Of a DNA stretch of 64,000 nt, positions 8,020-16,287 are shown one piece after another. A program made the translations under genes and the position numbers. The notes below the pieces were generated by a model that did not search any database, was not told the origin of the DNA, and was given only the letters and a program-made list of their open reading frames with translations. How positions within the stretch are numbered: position 1 is the stretch's first letter; every line of letters begins with the position of its first letter. Source of the stretch: Actinomycetota bacterium (GTDB lineage Bacteria > Actinomycetota > Acidimicrobiia > Acidimicrobiales > AC-14); assembly GCA_005888325.1 (NCBI GenBank), contig VAWU01000027.1, forward strand, positions 18,566 to 82,565, written 5' to 3'.

Positions 8020-9654
8020 ATGAGCGGCTGGAACTTCGCGGACGTGTGGGAGACGATCGCCGACACGTTGCCCGACGCGCCGGCGCTCGTGCACGGCGAC
8101 TGCCGGCTCTCGTGGTCGGAGCTCGACCACCGGGCCGACGGTGTGGCCCGCGCGCTGATCGCGGCGGGCACCGCCCACCAGGACAAGGTCGCGCAGTACC
8201 TCTACAACGCCAACGAGTACGTCGAGTCGGTGTTCGCCTGCTTCAAGGCCGGCCTCGTACCGGTGAATACGAACTACCGCTACACCGAGGACGAGCTCGC
8301 CTACCTCTGGGACAACTCCGACACCGTCGCGGTGATGTTCCACGGCGCGTTCGCCGATCGCGTGGCGTCGGTTCGCGATCGCGTGCCGAACGTGCGGCTC
8401 TGGCTGTGGGTCGACGACGGCTCCGGGCCCTGCCCCGCGTGGGCCACGCCCTATGAGGCCGCCGCAGTCGAACGTACAGCCGCCGCGAATGGCGCGCATG
8501 CGGTCGCGCCGTGGGGGCGCTCCGGCGACGACATCTACATGCTGTACACGGGCGGGACGACGGGAATGCCCAAGGGCGTCATGTGGCGCCAGCACGACCT
8601 GTACCGGCTGCTGAGCGATTCGACCATGCACGACCCCGACGAGCCCGACCTCGACGCGGTGCGCAACCGGCTCACCCGGCCCGGCCCGATCACGCTCCCC
8701 GCATGCCCGCTGATGCACGGCACGGGCGCCTTCTCGTCGTTCGGCATCCTCAGCCTGGGTGGCTCGGTGGTCACGCTCACCAACCGTCGCTTCGACATCA
8801 CGGAACTGCTCGACACCATCGAGCGCGAGGGTGTGAACAGCATCGCCATCGTGGGCGACGCGTTCGCCAAGCCGATGCTCGACGCGCTCGACGCCAACCC
8901 GGATCGGTGGGACCTCTCCAGCCTCTACATCGTGCTCTCGTCGGGCGTGATGTGGAGCGAGGCGACGAAGCAGGGACTGCTCCGGCATCGCCCCTCGATG
9001 ATGCTCGTCGACGTGTTCTCGTCCTCCGAGGCCCTCGGCATGGGGCAGTCGATCTCCGGAGGGACGAGCGCCACCGCCACGGCCAGGTTCGTGCTCGGCA
9101 CGCGCTCCCGCGTGCTCACCGACGACGGCCGCGACGTGCAGCCCGGCTCCGGTGAGACCGGCATGGTCGCCCTGCGGGGCCTCGGGCCGGTCGGCTACTA
9201 CAAGGACGCGGAGAAGACAGCGCGCACGTTCCGCGTCATCGACGGCGAGCGCTACTCGATCCCGGGCGACTACGCGACCGTTGAGGCCGACGGCACGCTC
9301 CGCGTGCTCGGCCGCGGCTCCGTGTGCATCAACACGGGTGGGGAGAAGGTCTATCCGGAGGAGGTCGAGGAGGTCCTCAAGGAGCACCCGACCGTGCGCG
9401 ACGCGGTCGTCGTCGGCATTCCCGACGATCGCTTCGGCGAGGTGGTGTGCGCGTGGGTCGAGCCCGTGGGCGACGCCCTCGACCGCGGCGGCGTCGACGA
9501 GGACTCGCTGATCGTCCACGCCAAGAGCCGTCTCGCGGGCTACAAGGCGCCGCGTCACGTGCTCCTGACCACGTCCATCGGCCGCAGCCCCGCGGGCAAG
9601 GTCGACTACGCGCGGCTCAAGCGTGAGGCGGCTGCGGCGGTCACCGCGTCGTGA
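8020..9654 (+). CDS. Acyl-CoA synthetase (AMP-forming)
   Basis: 544 residues of the ANL superfamily. The phosphate-binding loop YTGGTTGMPKG is at residues 176-186, the hinge/ATP region includes the YSIPGDYATV segment, and the C-terminal catalytic lysine lies in SPAGKVDY (K527). It activates a carboxylic acid to acyl-AMP and then acyl-CoA; length and family resemble actinobacterial FadD-type enzymes. I use the ATG at 8020 rather than an in-frame start at 7984 because of the leaderless -10 hexamer and family N-terminus. Confidence 0.92.
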   Translation: MSGWNFADVWETIADTLPDAPALVHGDCRLSWSELDHRADGVARALIAAGTAHQDKVAQYLYNANEYVESVFACFKAGLVPVNTNYRYTEDELAYLWDNSDTVAVMFHGAFADRVASVRDRVPNVRLWLWVDDGSGPCPAWATPYEAAAVERTAAANGAHAVAPWGRSGDDIYMLYTGGTTGMPKGVMWRQHDLYRLLSDSTMHDPDEPDLDAVRNRLTRPGPITLPACPLMHGTGAFSSFGILSLGGSVVTLTNRRFDITELLDTIEREGVNSIAIVGDAFAKPMLDALDANPDRWDLSSLYIVLSSGVMWSEATKQGLLRHRPSMMLVDVFSSSEALGMGQSISGGTSATATARFVLGTRSRVLTDDGRDVQPGSGETGMVALRGLGPVGYYKDAEKTARTFRVIDGERYSIPGDYATVEADGTLRVLGRGSVCINTGGEKVYPEEVEEVLKEHPTVRDAVVVGIPDDRFGEVVCAWVEPVGDALDRGGVDEDSLIVHAKSRLAGYKAPRHVLLTTSIGRSPAGKVDYARLKREAAAAVTAS

Positions 9655-9682
9655 CTCGCGACCGCGGGCCCGTGCCTGCAGC

Positions 9683-10660
9683 ATGAACGGGGCGCAGGAG
9701 CTCGGCGGTGTGGAGGCGCGCCCGGCCCTCCCCATGGGACCGGTCCTCGATGTCGCCGGTGCCCGCGTCCTCGTCGGCACGTGCTCGTGGGCCGACGCGA
9801 CCCTCGTCAAGGAGACGACCTGGTACCCGCGCAAGTCGATGAAGGCGGCCGAGCGTCTCGCCTACTACGCGGCGCGCTACCCCATCGTCGAGGTCGACAG
9901 CACCTACTACTTCCCGCCGACCCCCGAGCTGGCGGGCGGCTGGGTCGAGCGCACGCCTGCCGACTTCACGATGAACGTCAAGGCATGGTCCCTGCTCACC
10001 GGCCACCCCACGTTCCCCCAGTCGCTCTGGCCCGACCTCCAGAGCGAGGTCCGGCCCGAGCTCCGCGACCGTCGCACGCTGTACGCCAACCACCTTTCGG
10101 TCGACGCGGTCGACGAGGCGTGGGACCGCTTCCGCCACGCGCTGATGCCCTTGCACTCCGCCGGCAAGCTCGGCGCGGTGCTCCTTCAGTGGCCGCGCTG
10201 GTTCGGGCCCAAGGAGACGCACCGGGCGGAGATCCTCGACGCCCAGCGGAAGCTGCCCGACTACCGGCTCTGCATCGAGTTCCGCCGCGGCGCCTGGCTC
10301 GCGCCCGACGAGTGCGAGTCGACCCTCGAGTTCCTCGAGGAGCACGACCTGTCGTTCGTCTGCGTCGACGAGCCCCAGGGCTTCGACTCGTCGGTGCCTC
10401 CCGTCGTGGCGGCGACTTCCGACCTCGCCGTCGTCCGCTTCCACGGCCGCAACACCGAGACGTGGGAGGCCCGGGTCGCGAGTGCCGCCGAGCGCTTCCG
10501 CTACCGGTACCAGGAGCGCGAGCTCCTCGAGTGGGTGCCCAAGCTGCGTGCGCTCGCCGGCTCGGCCCGCGAGGTGCACGTCCTCATGAACAACTGTTGG
10601 CGCGACGACGCCGTCGTCAACGCGGCCGAGCTGCTCGGCCTCCTGGGCGACGACGACTGA
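9683..10660 (+). CDS. DUF72 (YecE-like) family protein
   Basis: 325 residues with the DUF72 TIM-barrel hallmarks: an early GTCSWADATL segment, VEVDSTYYFPPTPE, MNVKAW, and a late STLEF...SFVCVDEP region, ending with a conserved LMNNCWRDDAVVNA motif. The family is widespread and of unknown biochemical function. The ATG at 9683 starts 28 bases after the acyl-CoA synthetase stop, so co-transcription is possible. Confidence 0.85.
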   Translation: MNGAQELGGVEARPALPMGPVLDVAGARVLVGTCSWADATLVKETTWYPRKSMKAAERLAYYAARYPIVEVDSTYYFPPTPELAGGWVERTPADFTMNVKAWSLLTGHPTFPQSLWPDLQSEVRPELRDRRTLYANHLSVDAVDEAWDRFRHALMPLHSAGKLGAVLLQWPRWFGPKETHRAEILDAQRKLPDYRLCIEFRRGAWLAPDECESTLEFLEEHDLSFVCVDEPQGFDSSVPPVVAATSDLAVVRFHGRNTETWEARVASAAERFRYRYQERELLEWVPKLRALAGSAREVHVLMNNCWRDDAVVNAAELLGLLGDDD

Positions 10661-10672
10661 TCGCGGGCGACG

Positions 10673-11074
10673 TCACGCTTCCGGGCCGTCGCCCGCGCTG
10701 CTGCTCACGACCGACGCGTGGTGCACGACCATCCGCCACCCGTGCTGAGGTTGGCGGACGAAGACGTTGACCGCGGCCACGGTGGTGCCGGTCTGCACGT
10801 CGAGGATGTTCTCGTCGACACACACCCAGCCCACCTCACCTGCCACCTCCGCCCGCTCCTCCGTGAGGATGAACTGCAGCTCCTGGCCGTTCTGGAACAA
10901 CGCGAAGAACGAGGCCGCCACCTGCGCCCATCCCCGCAGCGCGGCCCAACCGGGGTGAGTGCACGTGGCCCGGTCGGAGTGCTCCCAGACCTGTGACATC
11001 GCGTCGAGATCGCGTGCCTCGAACGCGTCGTAGAACGCCCGGTTGACCGCCCTGACCTCGTCATCGTCACCCAT
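10673..11074 (-). CDS. Nuclear transport factor 2-like (SnoaL/calcium-CaMKII type) protein
   Basis: 133 residues with the cone-shaped NTF2-like pattern: an N-terminal helix (VRAVNRAFYDAFEARDLDAMSQVW), a CTHPGW segment, then alternating beta strands ending in GWRMVVHHASVV. Proteins of this group act as small-molecule binding or isomerase domains and some associate with stress responses; the ligand is not predictable. It converges on the DUF72 gene with a 12-base gap. Confidence 0.75.
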   Translation of the reverse strand: MGDDDEVRAVNRAFYDAFEARDLDAMSQVWEHSDRATCTHPGWAALRGWAQVAASFFALFQNGQELQFILTEERAEVAGEVGWVCVDENILDVQTGTTVAAVNVFVRQPQHGWRMVVHHASVVSSSAGDGPEA

Positions 11075-11144
11075 CGGTGCGGCGCAGGGTAGTGCGGAGC
11101 GGGGTTTGCTTCAGTCCTCGCCGCGCACTGCCGACACTGATGGC

Positions 11145-11552
11145 ATGTTCCAGGCCCTCCGATCGGCGCGCCCGCCGATCGATCGTGCGCTCGACGCGCT
11201 CCCGCCTGAGTTCCACGCCATGGCCTCGGGACAGGATCGGATCGTGGTCGGGCCCACGGGCGCCTTCGCCCTGACCCCGCCCGACCCCGACGTCGAGACC
11301 GCCGCCCGCCGCGTGACCAGGACCGCGAGCGACATCCGCAAGTACGTGGCCGCCGCCCTGTCGTGGGCGCCGTTCGTCGACGCGCTCGTCGTGGTGGACG
11401 GTGCAGGCGGGCGGGTCGAGAGCGTGGGCCTCGTGCCCAGCCGGATGCTGGCCCGCATGATCACCGACGGACCCTGCCTGCTCGACGACCAGCTGGTCGA
11501 TCGCATCATGGCCGAGGTCGACCGGCACGCCACCGCGATCGTCAAACGCTAA
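11145..11552 (+). CDS. Hypothetical protein
   Basis: 135 residues, soluble, not recognised. It has a hydrophobic strand pattern (IVVGPTGAFALTPP; FVDALVVVDG; SVGLVPSRMLARMI) that loosely recalls nuclease-related NERD-type folds, where a protein first reads a stored phrase such as VVGPTG and later a VVVDG strand, but the match is too weak to call. The start ATG at 11145 follows the divergent NTF2-like gene by 70 bases. The stop codon overlaps the -10 hexamer of the next gene. Confidence 0.6.
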   Translation: MFQALRSARPPIDRALDALPPEFHAMASGQDRIVVGPTGAFALTPPDPDVETAARRVTRTASDIRKYVAAALSWAPFVDALVVVDGAGGRVESVGLVPSRMLARMITDGPCLLDDQLVDRIMAEVDRHATAIVKR

Positions 11553-11555
11553 CGT
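11550..11555 (+). promoter_or_regulatory. -10 hexamer TAACGT of leaderless hydrolase gene
   Basis: Ends 6 bases before the GTG at 11562. Its first three bases are the TAA stop codon of the preceding gene. Confidence 0.5.
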
Positions 11556-11561
11556 CGGCGG

Positions 11562-12395
11562 GTGCCCCGCTTCCCCTCGACCGACGGGGTGGAGGTGGCC
11601 GCGTACGACCTGGGTGGCGACGGACCACCCCTGCTCCTTGCTCACGCCACCGGGTTCCACGCGCACGTCTTCGTGCCCCTGGCCGCCCGGCTGGCCGACC
11701 GATTCCACTGCTTCGCCTTCGACGAGCGCGGCCACGGTGAGACATCGGTGCCCGAGGGCCTGGACTACGACTGGCACGGGTTCGCGGACGACGCGCTCGC
11801 GGCGGCGCGCGGCCTCGAGCTCGACCATCCCTTCGCGCTCGGCCACTCCGCGGGTGGCGCCGCCCTGCTGATGGCGGAGGCGGCCGACTCGGGGCGCTTC
11901 CGCGCGCTCTACTGCTACGAGGCCGTCGTCATGCCCGTCGACCCGCCCATCGGCCCCCGCGAGAACCCCCTCAGCGAGGGCGCGCGGCGCCGGCGGGCCG
12001 TGTTCGCGTCACGCGCCGAGGCCTACGCCAACTACGCAGCCAAGCCGCCGTTCGCCGCGCTCGCGCCCGAGGCACTGCGCGCGTACGTCGACTTCGGGTT
12101 CGCCGATCAGCCCGACGGCACGGTGCGGCTCCGCTGCCGGCCCGAGGTCGAGGCCGAGATCTACCGCATGGGCTCGGCCCACGACGCGTTCTCCCGCTTC
12201 GGCGACGTGCGCTGCCCCGTCGTGGTGGCGTGCGGCGAACACACCGACGCCTTCACTCCCCCCCTCGTGGCCCGGCAGGCCGACGCCCTCCCCCACGGCC
12301 GCATGGAGGTGGTGCCCGGGCTGGGCCACTTCGGTCCGCTCGAGGCCCCGGACGCGGTGGCCGGGTCGGTGCTGCGGGCCTTCGCCCTCGCCTGA
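11562..12395 (+). CDS. Alpha/beta hydrolase
   Basis: 277 residues with an alpha/beta hydrolase core: oxyanion-hole region LLAHATGFHAHVF, the FDERGHGETS strand-turn, the nucleophile elbow GHSAGG (Ser96), and a C-terminal histidine in PGLGHFGPLEAP. Substrate unknown; ester, lactone or C-C hydrolases all share this pattern. The GTG start is supported by the leaderless -10. Confidence 0.88.
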   Translation: MPRFPSTDGVEVAAYDLGGDGPPLLLAHATGFHAHVFVPLAARLADRFHCFAFDERGHGETSVPEGLDYDWHGFADDALAAARGLELDHPFALGHSAGGAALLMAEAADSGRFRALYCYEAVVMPVDPPIGPRENPLSEGARRRRAVFASRAEAYANYAAKPPFAALAPEALRAYVDFGFADQPDGTVRLRCRPEVEAEIYRMGSAHDAFSRFGDVRCPVVVACGEHTDAFTPPLVARQADALPHGRMEVVPGLGHFGPLEAPDAVAGSVLRAFALA

Positions 12396-12457
12396 TCGCC
12401 ACCGAGCGCGGGGTCTCTGTGGCCCTTCGAGTCCGCAACGCCGTCACACCCCCGCTG

Positions 12458-12463
12458 TATCGT
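12458..12463 (+). promoter_or_regulatory. -10 hexamer TATCGT upstream of RecB-like nuclease gene
   Basis: Lies 8 bases before the ATG at 12472 (5 before the in-frame GTG at 12469), with no ribosome binding site. Confidence 0.45.
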
Positions 12464-12471
12464 CGCCGGTG

Positions 12472-13275
12472 ATGGCCCTCCAGCTCCCCACCTCGCTCTC
12501 GCCGTCGAAGGTGGCGTCGTTCAAGGACTGTGGGCTCGCGTTCAAGTTCGCCGCCATCGATCGTCTGCCCGAGCCGCCTTCGCCGTGGTCCACCAAGGGC
12601 ACACTCGTCCACCGTGCCCTCGAGCTGCTGTTCTGCGAGCCGCCGGAGCAGCGCTCGCTCGAGGTCGCGATCGCCGGGCTCGCCCGGGCCCACGACGAGC
12701 TGCGCGACCATCCCGACCTCGCCGACCTCGCGCTCGAGCCCGACGACGAGGTGGCCTTCTTCGCCGATGCCGAGCAGCTCGTGCGGCGCTACTTCGACCT
12801 CGAGGACCCCACCCGCGTCCGGCCCATCGGGCTCGAGCTCAAGCTCGAGGCGAACGTCGGCGCGCTCACGCTCCGCGGCATCATCGACCGGCTCGAGCTC
12901 GACGACGACGGTGAGCTAGTCGTCACCGACTACAAGACGGGCAAGGTGCCGGGCGAGACCTTCGAGCAGAGCCGGCTCGGCGGCGTCCATTTCTACGCGT
13001 TCCTCTGCAAGCAGGTGTTCGGCAAGCTCCCGGCGCGCATCCAGCTCCTCTACCTGAGCGAGCCGGTGGCGATCATCGCCCAGCCGTCCGAGCAGTCCGT
13101 CCGGGGGCTGCGTCAACGCACGTCCGCCATCTGGAGCGCGATCGAGCGGGCGTGCGAGCACGACGACTTCCGGCCGCGGCCGTCGCGCCTGTGCGACTGG
13201 TGCTCGTTCCGCGACTACTGCCCGGCGTGGGGCGGCGACCCGGCCCTGGCCCGCGAGCTCGTCCACAGCGCCTGA
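12472..13275 (+). CDS. RecB-like PD-(D/E)XK nuclease with Fe-S cysteines
   Basis: 267 residues of the PD-(D/E)XK (PDDEXK_1) superfamily. Predicted catalytic residues are His (VHRALELLF), Asp139 (GIIDRLEL) and DYK (Asp153-Lys155). Four cysteines (C20 and C241-C244-C250) match the split iron-sulfur cluster arrangement of AddB and Cas4-type exonucleases. It is a single nuclease domain with no helicase attached. Such stand-alone genes are common in actinobacteria and are presumed to act in DNA repair. The GTG codon at 12469 is an alternative start. Confidence 0.85.
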   Translation: MALQLPTSLSPSKVASFKDCGLAFKFAAIDRLPEPPSPWSTKGTLVHRALELLFCEPPEQRSLEVAIAGLARAHDELRDHPDLADLALEPDDEVAFFADAEQLVRRYFDLEDPTRVRPIGLELKLEANVGALTLRGIIDRLELDDDGELVVTDYKTGKVPGETFEQSRLGGVHFYAFLCKQVFGKLPARIQLLYLSEPVAIIAQPSEQSVRGLRQRTSAIWSAIERACEHDDFRPRPSRLCDWCSFRDYCPAWGGDPALARELVHSA

Positions 13276-13289
13276 CCGCGGAAGCGGCC

Positions 13290-13895
13290 GTGCGCGCGAT
13301 CTCGAGACGGGCCCTGCGGAGCGTCGCCGGCTTCGATGCACGCGTCGACCGCGCGTTCGACCGCGTTCGCGGCAACCCCACGTCCGACCGGCTTTTCTAC
13401 GGCGCGTCAGAGCTCGGCGACTTCAGCCTCGTGTGGCTCATCATCGGCGCCACCCGCGGTCTGCGCTCCGAGCGCGACTGGCACGCGGCGGTGCGGGTCG
13501 GCGGGGGCCTGGCGATCGAGTCGGTGCTCGTCAACGGGCTCATCAAGTCGTTCTTCCGCCGCACGCGACCGCCGTGGGAGCCCGAACGCACGACCCGCCT
13601 GCGCCGGCCCCGCACGAGCAGCTTCCCGAGCGGACACGCCACCTCGGCGTTCAGCGCCGCCGGCCTGCTCGCCGAGGACGACGTCCTCTGGCCGCTCTAC
13701 TACGCCATCGCGATCATCGTGGCGTCGTCCCGCGTCTACGTGAAGGTGCACCACGCGTCCGACGTGCTCGTCGGGGCGGCGATCGGGATCGCCCTCGGGC
13801 GCATTGGCCGTAAGCTCGTGCCACTGCCGCCCGCGCCCCGCATCGTGGCCGAGCCGGAATCGCACCCGCCCGGAAGGGGTTGGACCCACCAATGA
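13290..13895 (+). CDS. PAP2 superfamily phosphatase, membrane protein
   Basis: 201 residues. All three phosphatidic-acid-phosphatase motifs are present: KSFFRRTRP (86-94), PSGH (113-116) and SRVYVKVHHASD (147-158). Hydrophobic segments lie around them (FSLVWLIIGA, IESVLVNGLI, LYYAIAIIVASS and the C-terminal VLVGAAIGIALG). It likely dephosphorylates a lipid phosphate such as undecaprenyl or phosphatidate at the membrane. The GTG at 13290 lies 14 bases after the nuclease stop. Confidence 0.88.
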   Translation: MRAISRRALRSVAGFDARVDRAFDRVRGNPTSDRLFYGASELGDFSLVWLIIGATRGLRSERDWHAAVRVGGGLAIESVLVNGLIKSFFRRTRPPWEPERTTRLRRPRTSSFPSGHATSAFSAAGLLAEDDVLWPLYYAIAIIVASSRVYVKVHHASDVLVGAAIGIALGRIGRKLVPLPPAPRIVAEPESHPPGRGWTHQ

Positions 13896-13928
13896 CGAGA
13901 ACCGAAGTGGAACGAGGATGGTGCAGCG

Positions 13929-14537
13929 ATGAGTAGCGGGCTGGAGTTCTCGGTCAACTGGGACTACCGCTGCCCGTTCGCTCGCAACGCCCACGAGCAC
14001 CTCATCGCCGGCCTCGAGGCAGGAGCCGACTGGCACGTCACCTATGTGTCGTTCTCGCTGAACCAAGCGCACGTCGAGGAGGGCCAGCCCGACGTCTGGG
14101 ACGACCCGACGAAGGCGCCGTCGCTGCTGGCCATGCAGGTCGGCATCGCGGTGCGCGACTCGTGGCCCCACGCCTTCCACCGCGTGCACCTCGCGCTCTT
14201 CACCGCCCGGCACGACGAGAGTCGCGACATCCGCGAGGAGGCCGTGCTGCGCGAGATCTTGGTGGAGCAGGGGCTCGACGCCGACGCAGTATTCGCCGAG
14301 CTCGCCACCGGCACCCCGCTCGAGACCTTCCGCAAGGAGCACGAGCGCAGCGTCGCCGACCATCGCGTCTTCGGCGTGCCCACCTTCATCGCCAACGACG
14401 AGGCGGTGTTCATCCGCTTCATGCACCGTCCTCAGGGCGACGCCGCAGTCGCCACCCGCACCATCGAGCGCGCCGTCGACCTGGTCGCGGGTTGGCCCGA
14501 CCTCAACGAGTTCAAGCACACCTCCATCTCGCGCTGA
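13929..14537 (+). CDS. DsbA family protein (2-hydroxychromene-2-carboxylate isomerase-like)
   Basis: 202 residues with a thioredoxin fold interrupted by a helical insert. The N-terminal strand (FSVNWDYRCPFARNAHEHL) has a single active-site cysteine, Cys15, followed by Pro16, not the CxxC of oxidases. The cis-Pro loop is GVPTFIAND. No signal peptide is visible, so it is cytosolic. Single-Cys DsbA-like proteins include mycothiol/glutathione-dependent isomerases, an attractive but unproven role here. A purine-rich GGAACGAGGA precedes the ATG. Confidence 0.8.
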   Translation: MSSGLEFSVNWDYRCPFARNAHEHLIAGLEAGADWHVTYVSFSLNQAHVEEGQPDVWDDPTKAPSLLAMQVGIAVRDSWPHAFHRVHLALFTARHDESRDIREEAVLREILVEQGLDADAVFAELATGTPLETFRKEHERSVADHRVFGVPTFIANDEAVFIRFMHRPQGDAAVATRTIERAVDLVAGWPDLNEFKHTSISR

Positions 14538-14550
14538 TCGGGCCCGGCGC

Positions 14551-14556
14551 TAGCCT
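14551..14556 (+). promoter_or_regulatory. -10 hexamer TAGCCT of leaderless second WS/DGAT gene
   Basis: Ends 7 bases before the ATG at 14564, the same geometry as the first WS/DGAT gene. Confidence 0.55.
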
Positions 14557-14563
14557 GCCGGCC

Positions 14564-15979
14564 ATGGCGGAAGCACCGACACATCCCGAGGGCCGCATGA
14601 CCGACGCGGAAGCGCTCATGTGGACGGTCGAGAAGGATCCCTCGCTCCGCGCCTCGTTCCTCAACATCACCCTGTTCGACCGGCCGCCCGACTTCGACCG
14701 CCTGCGCCGGCGCATGGGTCGCGCCGTCCAGCTGATCCCCCGGCTGCGCAAGCACGTGGTGTCGCCGCCGGCACGGGTGGCGCCGCCTCAGTGGGTCGAC
14801 GACCCGCATTTCGACATCGACTACCACCTCCGCCGCATCGCGGTGCCGTCACCAGGCGACGACCGCCAGCTGCTCGACCTGGCCGCCACGCTCTACGAGG
14901 ACGCGTTCGACCGGGCCCGGCCGCTGTGGGTGTACCACGTCGTCGAGGGCCTGTCCGACGGTCGGGCCGCGCTCCTCGCCAAGATGCACCACACGATCAC
15001 CGACGGTGTCGGCGGCCTGCGGTTGTCGATGCAGTTCATCGACGTGGCCGCCGATGCCCCCGACCCCGACGAGCTCGAGGTCGCGGAGGCGGACGGCGAC
15101 GACGGGTCGAGCGACGAGGAGAGCCTGCTGAGCTCGGCGGCCCAGGCCGCGGGCAATCGTGTGCGCCGCAACCTGGGAATCGCCCGCCGCACGGTCGAGG
15201 GCCTGGCGGGAGCGGTCGGTCATCCCTCGCAGGTGCCCGGCATGGCCACCGAATCGGTCGAGATGGCCCGCTCGCTGCTGCGCCAGCTGGCGGTGGTGGA
15301 GCGCTCGCGCTCACCACTGTGGACGGGGAAACGGTCGCTCGGCCGCCACTTCGAGGCGATCAGCCTCGATCTCGACGGCCTGAAGGCCACGGCCAAGGCT
15401 CTCGGCGGCACGGTCAACGACGCGTACGTCACCGGCATCGCCGGTGCCGCGGGGGCCTACCACCGGCAACAGGGGGTCCAGGTGGGCGACCTGCGCATGT
15501 CGATGCCGGTCAACATGCGTGCCGACCGGTCCGCGGGTGGCAACGCGTTCAGCCCAGCACGCGTGCTCGTGCCCGCGGGCATCGAGGATCCGGTCGAGCG
15601 CTTCAACGAGGTGCACGCCCGTCTCGCCACCACCAAGTCGGAGCGAGCGCTGGGCGTCGCCGAGACCCTGGCCGGCGTGCTCAACGGTCTCCCCACCGCG
15701 CTCGTCGTTCGTCTGGCGCGCCAGCAGGTCGAGACGGTCGACTTCGCCACGTCGAACCTGCGCGGCGCCAACTTCGACCTCTACGTCGCGGGCGCCCACA
15801 TCCTCGCCAACCACCCGATGGGCCCGACAGCCGGCACCGCGTTCAACGCGACGGTGCTGGGCTACAAGGACAGCCTCGACCTCGGTCTCAACGTCGACAC
15901 CGCAGCCGTCGACGAGCCGGCGCGTCTCGGCGCCTGCATCGAGGAGGCGTTCACGGAGCTGGTGAAGGCCGGCCGCTAG
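14564..15979 (+). CDS. Wax ester synthase/diacylglycerol acyltransferase (second copy)
   Basis: 471 residues with intact HHxxxDG (HHTITDG), N-terminal DAEALMWTVEKDP and the conserved FATSNLRG segment. It differs from the first copy by an acidic low-complexity insert (DEESLLSSAAQAAG region, about residues 170-200). Substrate preference of the two copies is not predictable. The start is fixed by the leaderless -10. The stop overlaps that of the convergent small gene by four bases. Confidence 0.93.
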   Translation: MAEAPTHPEGRMTDAEALMWTVEKDPSLRASFLNITLFDRPPDFDRLRRRMGRAVQLIPRLRKHVVSPPARVAPPQWVDDPHFDIDYHLRRIAVPSPGDDRQLLDLAATLYEDAFDRARPLWVYHVVEGLSDGRAALLAKMHHTITDGVGGLRLSMQFIDVAADAPDPDELEVAEADGDDGSSDEESLLSSAAQAAGNRVRRNLGIARRTVEGLAGAVGHPSQVPGMATESVEMARSLLRQLAVVERSRSPLWTGKRSLGRHFEAISLDLDGLKATAKALGGTVNDAYVTGIAGAAGAYHRQQGVQVGDLRMSMPVNMRADRSAGGNAFSPARVLVPAGIEDPVERFNEVHARLATTKSERALGVAETLAGVLNGLPTALVVRLARQQVETVDFATSNLRGANFDLYVAGAHILANHPMGPTAGTAFNATVLGYKDSLDLGLNVDTAAVDEPARLGACIEEAFTELVKAGR

Positions 15980-16161
15980 TTGGGGCTCGGCGCCTCGACG
16001 TTGCCGTCGAGCTCGAGCGCGGCGAGAAGTGAACGCACGTCGAGAAGAACGTCGCTGACCTCGGACGACGACACCAGCTCGCGCGTGTGCAGTTGTCCCA
16101 GGCTCTGGTCGATGATCGCCAGCGCTTCGACGATCGCTTCGTTCTCGACGATTTCGCTCAT
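15976..16161 (-). CDS. Small acidic helical protein
   Basis: 61 residues, no recognised domain. The sequence is predicted to be mostly helical and acidic (MSEIVENEAIVEALAIIDQS, then LVSSSEVSDVLLDVRSLLAALELD). I choose the ATG at 16161 over an upstream in-frame start because AGGGAAG lies at ribosome-binding distance. It overlaps the stop of the convergent WS/DGAT gene. Expression seems likely from the ribosome binding site and codon bias, but its role is unknown. Confidence 0.6.
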   Translation of the reverse strand: MSEIVENEAIVEALAIIDQSLGQLHTRELVSSSEVSDVLLDVRSLLAALELDGNVEAPSPN

Positions 16162-16275
16162 GACTTCCCTCTGACCCCTTGGCTTTCTAACCCGCAACCC
16201 AACTGCATTTGTTCCTGCCGACCGCCTGCCCGCCCTCTCTACCGTAGCGAGCGGGGTGGCAAACAGGGTGTCGGA

Positions 16276-16281
16276 TAGCGT
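16276..16281 (+). promoter_or_regulatory. -10 hexamer TAGCGT of leaderless LLM gene
   Basis: Ends 6 bases before the ATG at 16288. Confidence 0.55.
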
Positions 16282-16287
16282 GCCACG

